Assembly (NCBI RefSeq): GCF_900250115.1
Contig: NZ_LT984803.1
Span: 3,313,583-3,377,582 of the forward strand
DNA length: 64,000 bases
DNA from: Cupriavidus taiwanensis
GTDB lineage: Bacteria > Pseudomonadota > Gammaproteobacteria > Burkholderiales > Burkholderiaceae
Direction: 5' to 3'
Position numbers and translations under genes: made by a program
Shown here: positions 34,434 through 41,975 of the stretch, piece by piece
How the letters are laid out: each line of letters begins with the position of its first letter
Position numbering within the stretch: position 1 is the first letter of the stretch
The notes under the pieces: model-generated
What the model saw: the letters and a program-made list of their open reading frames with translations, nothing else
Told to the model about the DNA's origin: nothing
Databases searched by the model: none

Positions 34434-35399
34434 TCAGCCCTCGGCGGTCGTTGTGGCAACGTATACCGGGTCGACGTGTGTCATCACGTTCAGCACATGG
34501 TGGTGTTCCAGCGTGCGGCGCCGCGCCTCCACCGCGATGGCATGACCCTGCGCCACGGTGAGGGTGGCGTCGATCTCGAGGTGCACGTCGACCAGGACCT
34601 GGTCGCCCATCTTGCGCGTGCGCAGGTCGTGCAGGCCGAGCACACCGGGCGTGGCCAGCATGGTGGCGCGGATGGCGGTGACGGTCTCCGCGTCGGCGGC
34701 GCGGTCCATCAGGTCGCTGAGCGCGTCCCAGCCAAAGCGCAGCCCCATGCGCGCCACCATCAGCCCGACCACGATCGCCGCGATCGGGTCGAGGACGTGG
34801 TAGCCCAGCAGGTTGCCGCCGATGCCAAGCGCCACCACCAGCGACGACGCCGCATCCGAGCGCGCATGCCAGGCGTTGGCCACCAGCATGCTCGAGCGCA
34901 CCCGCCGCGCCACCGCCAGCAGGTAGCGGAACAGCAGTTCCTTGGATGCCAGCGTGGCCAGCGCCATCCACAGTGCCAGCGGCTGCACCGGCTGCGCGCC
35001 GCCCGCAGACTGCAGCTTGGCCAGCGCCGCCCACAGCATGCCCGCGCCCACCGTCAGCAGCAGCACGCCGAGGGCCAGCGAGGCGGCGGTCTCGAAGCGC
35101 AGGTGGCCGTACTGGTGGTCGGCATCCGGGTCCTTGCGGCTTTGCCTGCCGGCGGCCAGCACCACGAAGTCTGACAGCAGGTCGGACAGCGAATGCGCGG
35201 CGTCGGCGATCAGCGCCTGCGAGCCTGAGATCACGCCCGCGACCGCCTGCGCCGCGGTGAGGCCGAGATTGGCCACCACGCTGACCAGCGTGCTGTTCCG
35301 GCCGGCGCGATGGCGCGCGTCGGCTTGCGCGGCGGGGTTGGAGCCATCGTCGGGCAGGCCGCCCGGTCTTGCGCGCATGCGCGGAGAGTGCGAATCCAT
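34434..35399 (-). CDS. Cation diffusion facilitator (CDF) metal transporter
   Basis: 321-residue inner-membrane divalent-cation/H+ antiporter. Metal-site motifs lie in helix 2 (ALIADAAHSLSDLLSD) and helix 5 (NAWHARSDAASSLVV). Six helices are followed by a cytoplasmic ferredoxin-like domain with LGLHDLRTRKMGDQVLVDVH. The His/Ser/Asp pattern in helix 2 (HSLSD) differs from the HxxxD of Zn-type YiiP and occurs in Fe/Mn- and Co/Ni-type subgroups, so the metal is uncertain. No metalloregulator lies nearby. Monocistronic. Confidence 0.88.
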   Translation of the reverse strand: MDSHSPRMRARPGGLPDDGSNPAAQADARHRAGRNSTLVSVVANLGLTAAQAVAGVISGSQALIADAAHSLSDLLSDFVVLAAGRQSRKDPDADHQYGHLRFETAASLALGVLLLTVGAGMLWAALAKLQSAGGAQPVQPLALWMALATLASKELLFRYLLAVARRVRSSMLVANAWHARSDAASSLVVALGIGGNLLGYHVLDPIAAIVVGLMVARMGLRFGWDALSDLMDRAADAETVTAIRATMLATPGVLGLHDLRTRKMGDQVLVDVHLEIDATLTVAQGHAIAVEARRRTLEHHHVLNVMTHVDPVYVATTTAEG

Positions 35400-35562
35400 C
35401 AGGTGACTATAGCCGAACCTGCGGCCGCGCCATCGTGCCGATTTCGTAACAGCGCTGGCTAACTTATTGCGCCGCCTTTACCGTAGACAGGACGGGCGCC
35501 GCACCCAGCGTGCGAACCAGCGCCAGCGGGCGCACCCGGTCTTTGCAAGGAGGGCTCTCACG

Positions 35563-35814
35563 ATGGCGATCCGTTCGCTAGCCTCGCACAGCACATCCCA
35601 GTTACGCCGCCTGGTCGGACAGATGCAGGCCGAAGTCGACGCACTCGAAAACCTTTCCACCCCCGATGCCGATGCGCAAAGCCGCCTGGGCTACGCCACC
35701 GGCCGCCTGCGCGACGGCATCGAGGCGGTCGAGGATGCCTTGCAGTCACTGCGCGCGCTGCAGCAGGTACGCCCGTCGGCGATGAAGGCGAGACGGCCGA
35801 CGCGCGTGGCCTAG
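35563..35814 (+). CDS. Small hypothetical coiled-coil protein
   Basis: 83 residues, not recognised. Nearly all helical and amphipathic (SQLRRLVGQMQAEVDALENL and LRDGIEAVEDALQSLRALQQ), ending in a basic tail (MKARRPTRVA). A good AAGGAGG ribosome site lies nine bases before ATG 35563, supporting translation. It converges on the racemase-family gene, with a five-base gap between the stops. No functional clue. Confidence 0.65.
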   Translation: MAIRSLASHSTSQLRRLVGQMQAEVDALENLSTPDADAQSRLGYATGRLRDGIEAVEDALQSLRALQQVRPSAMKARRPTRVA

Positions 35815-35819
35815 GCGGC

Positions 35820-36500
35820 TTAGGCGCCCGCCGCCGGCGCCAGGCCCAGGGCACGGGCCAGCGCCTCGCATGCGGCCGGGATCGGCCCGATCACGGGTAT
35901 CGCAAAACGCTGTCCCAGCGCCCGCGCGGCCTCGCCCAGCGGGCCGCCGCCGATAATCACGGCTTGCGCGCCATCGTCGATACACGCCTGCACCGCGCCC
36001 GCGAGCCGCTGCTCCTGTTGCCGCGGCGCGTTGCCGAGCGCGCACGGGTCGCCATCGGTAAAACGCGCGCCAGTAAACCAGGCCGCCAGCCCGTGCCGGT
36101 GCACGCCCGCCTCGATCGACGCCGCCAGTCGCGGCGTGGTGGTGGCAACGCCGAAGCGCCGCTCGCCGGCCGCGGCGGCGCGCATCGCGGCCTCGCCGAT
36201 GCCGACCACCGGCACCGCCAGCTGCGCGCGCAGTGCTTCCAGGCCCGGATCGCCGAAGGCGCCCACGATCACACCGTCGGCAAGGCCGGCCAGGCGCACC
36301 ATCTCCGCGTCATTGACCGCGCCGGCGGCGACCGCCAGGTCGCCATCGTCGACGATCATCGGCGCGCCGCGCGCCACCGTCGCGCCGACCACGGGCGGCG
36401 GTGCTGCCATGTGCTGCGCCAGCCAGGCGCGCGCGATGCCGACCATCATCTGCGTGGTGGCGCCGGAAGTATTCGGGTTGATCAGCAGGATATGGCTCAT
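35820..36500 (-). CDS. Asp/Glu/hydantoin-racemase-family protein lacking the usual catalytic cysteines
   Basis: 226-residue protein of the aspartate/glutamate racemase superfamily (N-terminus HILLINPNTSGATTQMM as in hydantoin racemases). In active racemases, cysteines sit before the FGDPGL motif and in the GC turn of the second half. Here those sites read VGAFGDPGLEAL (Ala) and VIIGGGPLGEAA (Gly). The few cysteines present are elsewhere. The fold is therefore clear but classic two-base racemisation is unlikely. It may act as a decarboxylase- or isomerase-like relative, or have lost activity. Next to an MFS remnant and an RpiR regulator. Confidence 0.8.
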   Translation of the reverse strand: MSHILLINPNTSGATTQMMVGIARAWLAQHMAAPPPVVGATVARGAPMIVDDGDLAVAAGAVNDAEMVRLAGLADGVIVGAFGDPGLEALRAQLAVPVVGIGEAAMRAAAAGERRFGVATTTPRLAASIEAGVHRHGLAAWFTGARFTDGDPCALGNAPRQQEQRLAGAVQACIDDGAQAVIIGGGPLGEAARALGQRFAIPVIGPIPAACEALARALGLAPAAGA

Positions 36501-36582
36501 TCACGTCTCGGGTTTCAGGGTGCTGGCTGGCGGCGGGCTGGCCGGCCGGTTGCCGCGATGCCTCGCTCGGCTCGTCTTCGGC

Positions 36583-36715
36583 ACCATTCAGCGCCCGGCC
36601 GAAGGTCTCGAATAGTCCTGCGCCATCAGAATCGTCGGCACCAGCGTCAGCACCGACATCTGCGCACCATAGGTCATGCATACGGCAATCCACACCGCGA
36701 TCGTGCGGCGATATC
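36583..36715 (-). pseudogene. Remnant of an MFS transporter gene
   Basis: On the minus strand, a short open stretch encodes YRRTIAVWIAVCMTYGAQ followed by MSVLTLVPTILMAQDY. This is a recognisable membrane-helix pair of MFS permeases (second half, loop then helix). It then stops within a few codons (after SRPSAGR). Upstream on the same strand, another frame carries a helical fragment (VSSMQPRLQQLERALDDIA) that does not join it in frame. No intact permease surrounds it. This looks like a decayed transporter, possibly once the uptake partner of the racemase-family protein. Boundaries are approximate. Confidence 0.5.
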
Positions 36716-37003
36716 GTCCAGCGCCCGCTCTAGTTGCTGCAGCCGCGGCTGCATCGAAGAAACGATGACTTCCGCACCGATGGCCTTGCCCCCATGCGCA
36801 CGTCGGCGCTTTTTCCGCGGCCCGGATTCACCCGCTCCCCGCCTGATGTTTTGATTTTTTCATATAATAAATATTTGAAAATAATTTTTCATACGGGATT
36901 ATACCGACGCGTGTCGGCTGCGTGTCGGCCTTGAGCAGCCAGCACCGCGGCGGAACGTCGGCAATGGGGTTGGAACGGCGCCGCCGGCGGCACGGGCCGG
37001 GGC
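36716..37003. promoter_or_regulatory. AT-rich regulatory-looking region before the RpiR gene end
   Basis: The stretch 36846-36905 is strongly AT-rich, unlike its surroundings. It contains several TGAAAA/TTTTCA half-sites, including the near-palindrome at 36876-36891 and an inverted pair at 36857-36881. This would suit the promoter and operator of the lost minus-strand transporter. An RpiR protein binding such a site is an inference. Confidence 0.4.
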
Positions 37004-37864
37004 TCAGAGTTCGTCGAGCGCATCGTGGAAGGCCTCGACCAGGCCCAGATGCCGACGGCCGGGCGTGCCGGCCAGTTCCATCACCTGGGTGACGATCAGG
37101 TGGCAAACGCCGATCACGGCGGAATGGTTGTCCAGCACCCCGGGGGCCTGCACATCACAGCGCAGCACCCACCGCGCCGGCACGCTGGCGGCCGCGCCCT
37201 GTTCGGTGATGTAAAGCAGCCTGGGACAAGCCTTCGCCGCCTGCGCCACGACCGACGGCAGTTCGCGCACGCGCCGGCGCAACGCCAGCACGATCACCAC
37301 GTCGTCCTCGGTCATGCCGGCCAGATGTTCGCCCATGGTTTCGCCGGCGCCCGGCACCGCCTGCGCGCTCGGCACGATCTGTAACAGTTGCCAGCGCAAG
37401 TACATGGCCAGCGGCTGGCTCGAGCGAAAGCCGACGATCCAGACCTTCCGCGCGGTGAGGATCGCGTCGGCAATTTCCCGCAGTTGCGCCTCCGACAGGC
37501 GCCGGTAAGTGGCGCCGAGGTTGGCCAGGCCCTGCCGCAGATGCGCGCCGAGCGAGCCGCTCTCGGCGGCGGCGCCCGCGCCGGCTGCGCTCTCGGTGCC
37601 CGCCAGCAACAGCGGCGAGCCCGCGCTCCTTTCCGAGCGCACCTGCCTGCGCGCTTCGTCATACGAGGCATAGCCCATGCGCCGCACGAAGCGCGTCACG
37701 GTCGCATTCGACACATTGGCCAGCCTCGCCAGTTCCGAAGCGGTATAGCTGGCGAGATCGCCGGGGAAATCCAGCGCGAACTCCGCCAGCCGCCGCTCCG
37801 AAGGCGACAACTGGTCCAGCTGTTCGCGGATGCGTCCGACGAACGATTTCCCGGTGGCTTGCAT
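37004..37864 (-). CDS. RpiR-family transcriptional regulator (HTH plus SIS domain)
   Basis: 286-residue regulator. The N-terminal HTH_6 domain (RIREQLDQLSPSERRLAEFA, then ELARLANVSNATVTRFVRRM) is followed by a SIS sugar-phosphate-type sensor domain (KVWIVGFRSSQPLAMYLRWQ and TEDDVVIVLALRRRVRELP). ATG at 37864 begins the usual short lead into the HTH. RpiR proteins control sugar, inositol, glucosamine or ureide catabolism. Its position beside a racemase-family gene and an MFS remnant suggests it once controlled their uptake pathway. Family and fold are certain; target and ligand are not. Confidence 0.87.
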   Translation of the reverse strand: MQATGKSFVGRIREQLDQLSPSERRLAEFALDFPGDLASYTASELARLANVSNATVTRFVRRMGYASYDEARRQVRSERSAGSPLLLAGTESAAGAGAAAESGSLGAHLRQGLANLGATYRRLSEAQLREIADAILTARKVWIVGFRSSQPLAMYLRWQLLQIVPSAQAVPGAGETMGEHLAGMTEDDVVIVLALRRRVRELPSVVAQAAKACPRLLYITEQGAAASVPARWVLRCDVQAPGVLDNHSAVIGVCHLIVTQVMELAGTPGRRHLGLVEAFHDALDEL

Positions 37865-38473
37865 GAGGCGAGGCGGCTTCGGTGCGCACGTCAACGGGCG
37901 CCCGGCGCGCGCGCGCCGGGGCCCAGGGGGCTCAACGATAACGTATGGCGACGCGCGAAGCGAGCCGCAGGCCCCACCTCCCCGTGACCGCTGCGCCTGG
38001 CCCTTAACGCCCCGCGCCCCTGGCATTCACGTGGAATTCAGGTGGCATTAACCCATCGCGGCGCTGGCGTTAGGCCGGCATTAAATGCCCGCGCTGAACG
38101 GACCCGAATCCGCGCAATTAGCCCTTTTTCTGATGCCGAAAATCGCGCGCGATGATATTGCGCCGTACGGAAAACTGTCCACAAATCGAACAAATCCTTA
38201 CATGTGATCCGCGGGCGAGTAATCGTTACGTCGCAACTGCGCACCGCGATAGTGCACAGGTGCGCCGCCCGAAAATCACACGTAACCCATTGTTACTGTC
38301 CTGTACGGTCTCGGACACGTGCCCCTAGTATCGCCGCTGCCGGGTTTTCCAAGGGGTTAACCCGATCCGCTTTTTATGCCACTGCAATTCGTCGCGCACA
38401 CTGCAAACCGGCACAAGAACGGGCGTGGTGATGTTTATTCACTTTCATCTTTTATCCATTCACTTAAAAATCA
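37865..38473. promoter_or_regulatory. Long leader upstream of the lipoprotein gene with several palindromes
   Basis: 609 bases without a credible gene. GC content falls toward the lipoprotein. Perfect short palindromes are seen: GGCATTAAATGCC at 38077-38089, GTAATCGTTAC at 38219-38229, GTAACCCATTGTTAC at 38282-38296 and GGGTTAACCC at 38354-38363. Two of these share GTAA/TTAC arms. The pattern suggests a controlled promoter and possibly a structured leader. Immediately before the ATG there is no good ribosome site. Confidence 0.5.
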
Positions 38474-40498
38474 ATGACTGGGAAAAATCTACCTCGCGAT
38501 AACCCATCCGACCTGCGCAGAGCGCGCAATTCTTACATTCTGCCGAGCCTGAACTTCCTGGCTGCCGCCTGCGCCGCTGTGGTGCTTACGGCATGCGGCG
38601 GTGGCGGCGACGGCAGCGATGCCACCGCTTCCGGTAGCACCTCGTCGACCGAAGCCTCGCGCGGCCCGACCACCCCAGCCGAATCCACCCAGGTCGCCGA
38701 CGAGATTTTCGACGGCTCCGGCAATTTGAATGCCGACGAATATGTCGCCATTGCTTCGGATTACACCAGCGAAAAAGCCATGGCTTATCGCTATGGTGCG
38801 AGTAATTCGGCCGCCGCAGCGGTCGGTACTGTCTGGAAACCCGAGGACAAGACCTTTTACCCGCACGGTAATACCTGCTTCCAGCAGGAATATCCGGGTG
38901 CCACGATGGATACCAGCACCAACGTGATTTACCAGCTGGGTAACCTCGACTGCGCCCGTAACGATTACGGCAGCAACATGGGCGACGTGATTTACCGCTC
39001 GGACGTCGCTTCGGACTCCGCCGTCACGCCGCTGCTGACTCTGGCCCTGAGCGCCGGCACCGTTGCCGAGAAGCCGCAGACCGCCTGGTTCTGGGGCCAT
39101 ACCACCACCAATCCGCTGCTGAAAGACCACGTCGCTGCCAACGGTGGCGCCATGCCGACGCAGCCTATCGCCATGGGCCGCTGCAGCGAGCACGATTGTG
39201 CACAGTCGCTGGTGGCTTTCCAGAACGGCCTGATTGCTTCGGTCGGCATGAATACGGCTTCGCACTCGGCGTCGGTAAAGCTGCCGGAGGGCAAGGTGCC
39301 CACGGCAATCGCGATTACGTCGAATTCCGAATTTGCCCTGGTGACCATCTGGGACACCAAGAACCTGAAGGGCCAGGTGGCGGTGATTGCGCTGGGCAGC
39401 CTTGCCGACGGCAGCCAGGTGGGCGGTCCATATGACTCCAGCGATATGTCGTGGCATGGCCTCTATCCGGGCTTCCGCAACATGTCGAACTTCGTCTTCA
39501 TGAAGCTGCTGGGCTTCGTTGACCTGCCGGATATGAAGGCCCCGACGGAGATTTCCGCCGTGACCGACTTCAGCACCATGCAGGACAACACCACTCAGGG
39601 CTGGATGCGTGACCCGGTGGGTGACCGCGGCGCGAGCCTGGGTCGCGACGAAGCGACGCCTGGCCTGAGCGAAGCCAACCAGAAGAGCTACGCCGTGGGT
39701 GGCGTCAACGCCGACCTGATCTCCCGCGCCGGCGTGGCCGCAGTGATCTCGAAGTCGGAAAAGAAGGTGGTGTTCCTGAACCTGAAGCCGCTGTTCGACA
39801 AGGTCAACAACACCTACTTCGAAGGCAGCTTCAGCGATCTGCAGAACACGCTGAACAATACCGGCCTGGAAGACTCGCAATGGCCGCAGACGTTCGCGGT
39901 GGACAACTACGCCCCGACCGTGATCAAGACCATGAGCCTGGCCGAAAAGCCGACCGCGGTGAGGGTCTCGATGCTGGCAAACCCCGGCCAGGCCTGGGTG
40001 GCGACGGAAGACGGCGTGATCCACGCGATCTCGGTGGCTGGCGTGCAGTCGGGTACCAACCTCGATCCGGAACTGATCAAGGAAGTGACCAGCCTGCAAG
40101 TGGGCAAGAACCCGACCAGCATGATCCACCAGGTGAATCGCGAGAGCTTCGGCAACTCGAACACCAAGATGTGGGTGGTGTCGCGCGGCGAGCAGAAGGT
40201 CCAGCTGGTCGACATGGCAACGCTGACGGTCGAAAAGACGCTGCAGGATTCGCGTATGGTCGATCCGATCACGGTGTCTGAAACCCAGCAAAGCCCGCTG
40301 CTGACCAGCGTGATCTCGGTGACCGACTATTCCGGCAAGCAGGTGCTGAACTATCGCTATGCACCGATCAACCTGCAGGGCGGCAACACCCCGATGTATA
40401 TCGGCGTGGGCCAGTCGGGCAACGAAGAGTTCGAGTTCGGCGGTTCCTACGCGGTGGCCGGCAAGCCGTTCAACTTCACCCAGAGCAATGTACCCTGA
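38474..40498 (+). CDS. Large lipoprotein of unknown function
   Basis: 674-residue exported protein, not recognised. The N-terminus carries a type II signal peptide: basic region RRARNS, hydrophobic core, lipobox LTAC with Cys41, followed by Gly-rich and Ser/Thr-rich linkers. The body has repeated short strands (AITSNSEFALVTIWD, AWVATEDGVIHAIS, MWVVSRGEQKVQLVDMATL) that suggest a beta-propeller of the YVTN/surface-repeat type. It has few cysteines. Codon use is somewhat less GC-extreme than its neighbours. ATG 38474 is the only start before the signal peptide and has a poor ribosome site. A strong terminator ends the transcript, so it stands alone. Outer-membrane or surface location is inferred. 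Confidence 0.8.
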   Translation: MTGKNLPRDNPSDLRRARNSYILPSLNFLAAACAAVVLTACGGGGDGSDATASGSTSSTEASRGPTTPAESTQVADEIFDGSGNLNADEYVAIASDYTSEKAMAYRYGASNSAAAAVGTVWKPEDKTFYPHGNTCFQQEYPGATMDTSTNVIYQLGNLDCARNDYGSNMGDVIYRSDVASDSAVTPLLTLALSAGTVAEKPQTAWFWGHTTTNPLLKDHVAANGGAMPTQPIAMGRCSEHDCAQSLVAFQNGLIASVGMNTASHSASVKLPEGKVPTAIAITSNSEFALVTIWDTKNLKGQVAVIALGSLADGSQVGGPYDSSDMSWHGLYPGFRNMSNFVFMKLLGFVDLPDMKAPTEISAVTDFSTMQDNTTQGWMRDPVGDRGASLGRDEATPGLSEANQKSYAVGGVNADLISRAGVAAVISKSEKKVVFLNLKPLFDKVNNTYFEGSFSDLQNTLNNTGLEDSQWPQTFAVDNYAPTVIKTMSLAEKPTAVRVSMLANPGQAWVATEDGVIHAISVAGVQSGTNLDPELIKEVTSLQVGKNPTSMIHQVNRESFGNSNTKMWVVSRGEQKVQLVDMATLTVEKTLQDSRMVDPITVSETQQSPLLTSVISVTDYSGKQVLNYRYAPINLQGGNTPMYIGVGQSGNEEFEFGGSYAVAGKPFNFTQSNVP

Positions 40499-40564
40499 GC
40501 GCCATGTCAGCCTGAAGCGCGCCGGTTGAGGCCGGCAAGCTTCTCCCTGATATCGCTTGATCGA

Positions 40565-40596
40565 GGCCCGCACGGTTCGCCGTGCGGGCCTTTTTT
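40565..40596 (+). terminator. Rho-independent terminator after the lipoprotein gene
   Basis: Perfect 11-base stem (GGCCCGCACGG and CCGTGCGGGCC) with a TTCG tetraloop, followed by six T. A strong terminator. Confidence 0.93.
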
Positions 40597-40699
40597 ATTG
40601 CGCAGACGCCGGCCACCGCCGTGGTCCCGCGTGCGCTGGAGCACAGATATCCTGCCCGGGGACATGACAACCTCGCCATATGCGCAAGGAGCCTGTCCC

Positions 40700-41731
40700 A
40701 TGCCGAGTTCATCCGCCCACGACCTGAACGCCCGCGCCATCGGCGCCCGCATCAGCCTGGTCGCACCCGGCGAGGGTGGCGTCAAGGACTATGCCGTAGC
40801 GCTCAACGGCCTGCTGCAGGGACAGCTGCTGGAGGCAACGCCCGCCCTGCCGGCGGCCGCGCTGGCCGGCGCCGACGTGGTCCTCCATTACGTCGGCTAC
40901 GGCTACGCCCGGCGCGGCACGCCGCTGTGGCTGCTGCGACGCCTGCGCGAGGCCCGGCCGCACATGCGCCGCCTGGGCATCTTCTTCCACGAACTGTATG
41001 CCGACGGCGCGCCATGGCGCTCGGCGTTCTGGCTGTCGCCGGTGCAGCGCTACATTGCCGCCGAACTGGCATCGCTGGCGGACTTCTGGGTGACCAACCG
41101 AGAGGGGTCGGCGCGCTGGCTCAACGCCCACGCGCCGGCGCGGCCGCACCGGGTCCTGCCGGTGTTCTCCAACCTCGGGGAAAGCGGCGCGCCGCAGCCG
41201 CAGCGGCAAGCCGCCGTGGTGGTGCTCGGGGGCTCCGCGCTGCGTGCCCAGACCTATCAGGAAGCGGGCGACGCCCTGTTCGACTGGGTCGGCCGTGCTG
41301 GTTTCACCCTGCACGATGTCGGACCGCCCCTCGGCGACGCGGGCCTTGCCGCCGGCATTGCCCGGCGCGGCGCGGTGGTGCACGGCCGCGTCGAGGCGGC
41401 CGAAGCGGCACGGCTGCTGTCGGTGTCGGCCTACGGCGTACTGGCCTACCCGGTCGACTATGCCGCCAAAAGCGGGGTCTTCGCCGCGTACTGCGCCCAC
41501 GCGGTCTGCCCCGTGCTGCTGTCCCGGCACGGCGGCGTGCACGATGGCATTACACCCGGACACTACCTGCCCTCGATCCAGGCCATGAGCCCCGACCTGG
41601 ATGCCGCCTGGCGCATCGGCCGGGCGGCCCACGCCTGGTATGCGCCGCACGCGCTGCGGCATCACGAGGCCGGGTTCAGGGAGCTATTGGGGTTGGGAAC
41701 ACTGCCGGAGCAGGTCGCCGCGGCGTGGTGA
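40700..41731 (+). CDS. Glycosyltransferase-like protein
   Basis: 343-residue soluble protein with a two-domain GT-B-like layout. The first half has GEGGVKDYAVALNGLL, VLHYVGYGYARRGTP and GIFFHELYADGAPWRSAFW (host-facing His of GT4-type enzymes). After residue 165 a second Rossmann-like half follows (VVVLGGSALRAQTY to AKSGVFAAYCAHAVCPVLLS). This matches family 1/4 glycosyltransferases loosely; donor and acceptor are unknown. AAGGAG lies just before ATG 40700. No other polysaccharide gene lies nearby, so it is an orphan, possibly acting on surface glycans. Confidence 0.65.
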   Translation: MPSSSAHDLNARAIGARISLVAPGEGGVKDYAVALNGLLQGQLLEATPALPAAALAGADVVLHYVGYGYARRGTPLWLLRRLREARPHMRRLGIFFHELYADGAPWRSAFWLSPVQRYIAAELASLADFWVTNREGSARWLNAHAPARPHRVLPVFSNLGESGAPQPQRQAAVVVLGGSALRAQTYQEAGDALFDWVGRAGFTLHDVGPPLGDAGLAAGIARRGAVVHGRVEAAEAARLLSVSAYGVLAYPVDYAAKSGVFAAYCAHAVCPVLLSRHGGVHDGITPGHYLPSIQAMSPDLDAAWRIGRAAHAWYAPHALRHHEAGFRELLGLGTLPEQVAAAW

Positions 41732-41756
41732 GGGGTAATGACGGCGCGGACCGCCA

Positions 41757-41791
41757 ACAAAAAGCCCCGGCAGCCTGGTCGGCTCCGGGGC
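41757..41791 (-). terminator. Terminator downstream of tRNA-Ala
   Basis: On the minus strand, a hairpin with GCCCCGG and CCGGGGC outer arms and an inner GCC/GGC stem is followed by TTTTTGTT, 36 bases after the tRNA 3' end. Confidence 0.75.
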
Positions 41792-41826
41792 ATTTGATGC
41801 GGATTGCCGGATATTGGCAAGAATCC

Positions 41827-41902
41827 TGGTGGACCGAAGGAGGATCGAACTCCCGACCTCTGCATTGCGAACGCAGCGCTCTCCCAGCTGAGCTATCGGC
41901 CC
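41827..41902 (-). tRNA. tRNA-Ala (anticodon CGC)
   Basis: 76 bases with encoded CCA. The acceptor stem GGGCCGA/TCGGTCC contains the G3-T70 pair that identifies alanine tRNAs. The D arm is AGCTCAGCTGGGAGAGC, the anticodon loop is TTCGCAA (anticodon CGC, reading GCG) and the T loop is TTCGATC. All stems pair. GCG is a very common alanine codon in this GC-rich window. No integrase or direct repeat at its 3' end was seen. Confidence 0.95.
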
Positions 41903-41975
41903 GTCGCGGAGGATTGTAGCGTACTTGGGCCGCGCGCTTCAATCCTCGGCCCTGCCATGCGTGCTGTTTGCCACA

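Noticed and set aside
36310..36693. 127-codon minus-strand frame overlapping the racemase-family gene
   Set aside because: It is a shadow of that gene joined to sequence beside the MFS remnant, and the real remnant lies in another frame.
38176..38184. CTGTCCACA as a DnaA box marking an origin near the lipoprotein gene
   Set aside because: A single imperfect match without clustering, AT-rich unwinding element or replication genes is not enough.
41827..41902. tRNA-Ala as a possible integration site
   Set aside because: There is no integrase, no direct repeat of the tRNA 3' end and no change of base composition on either side.
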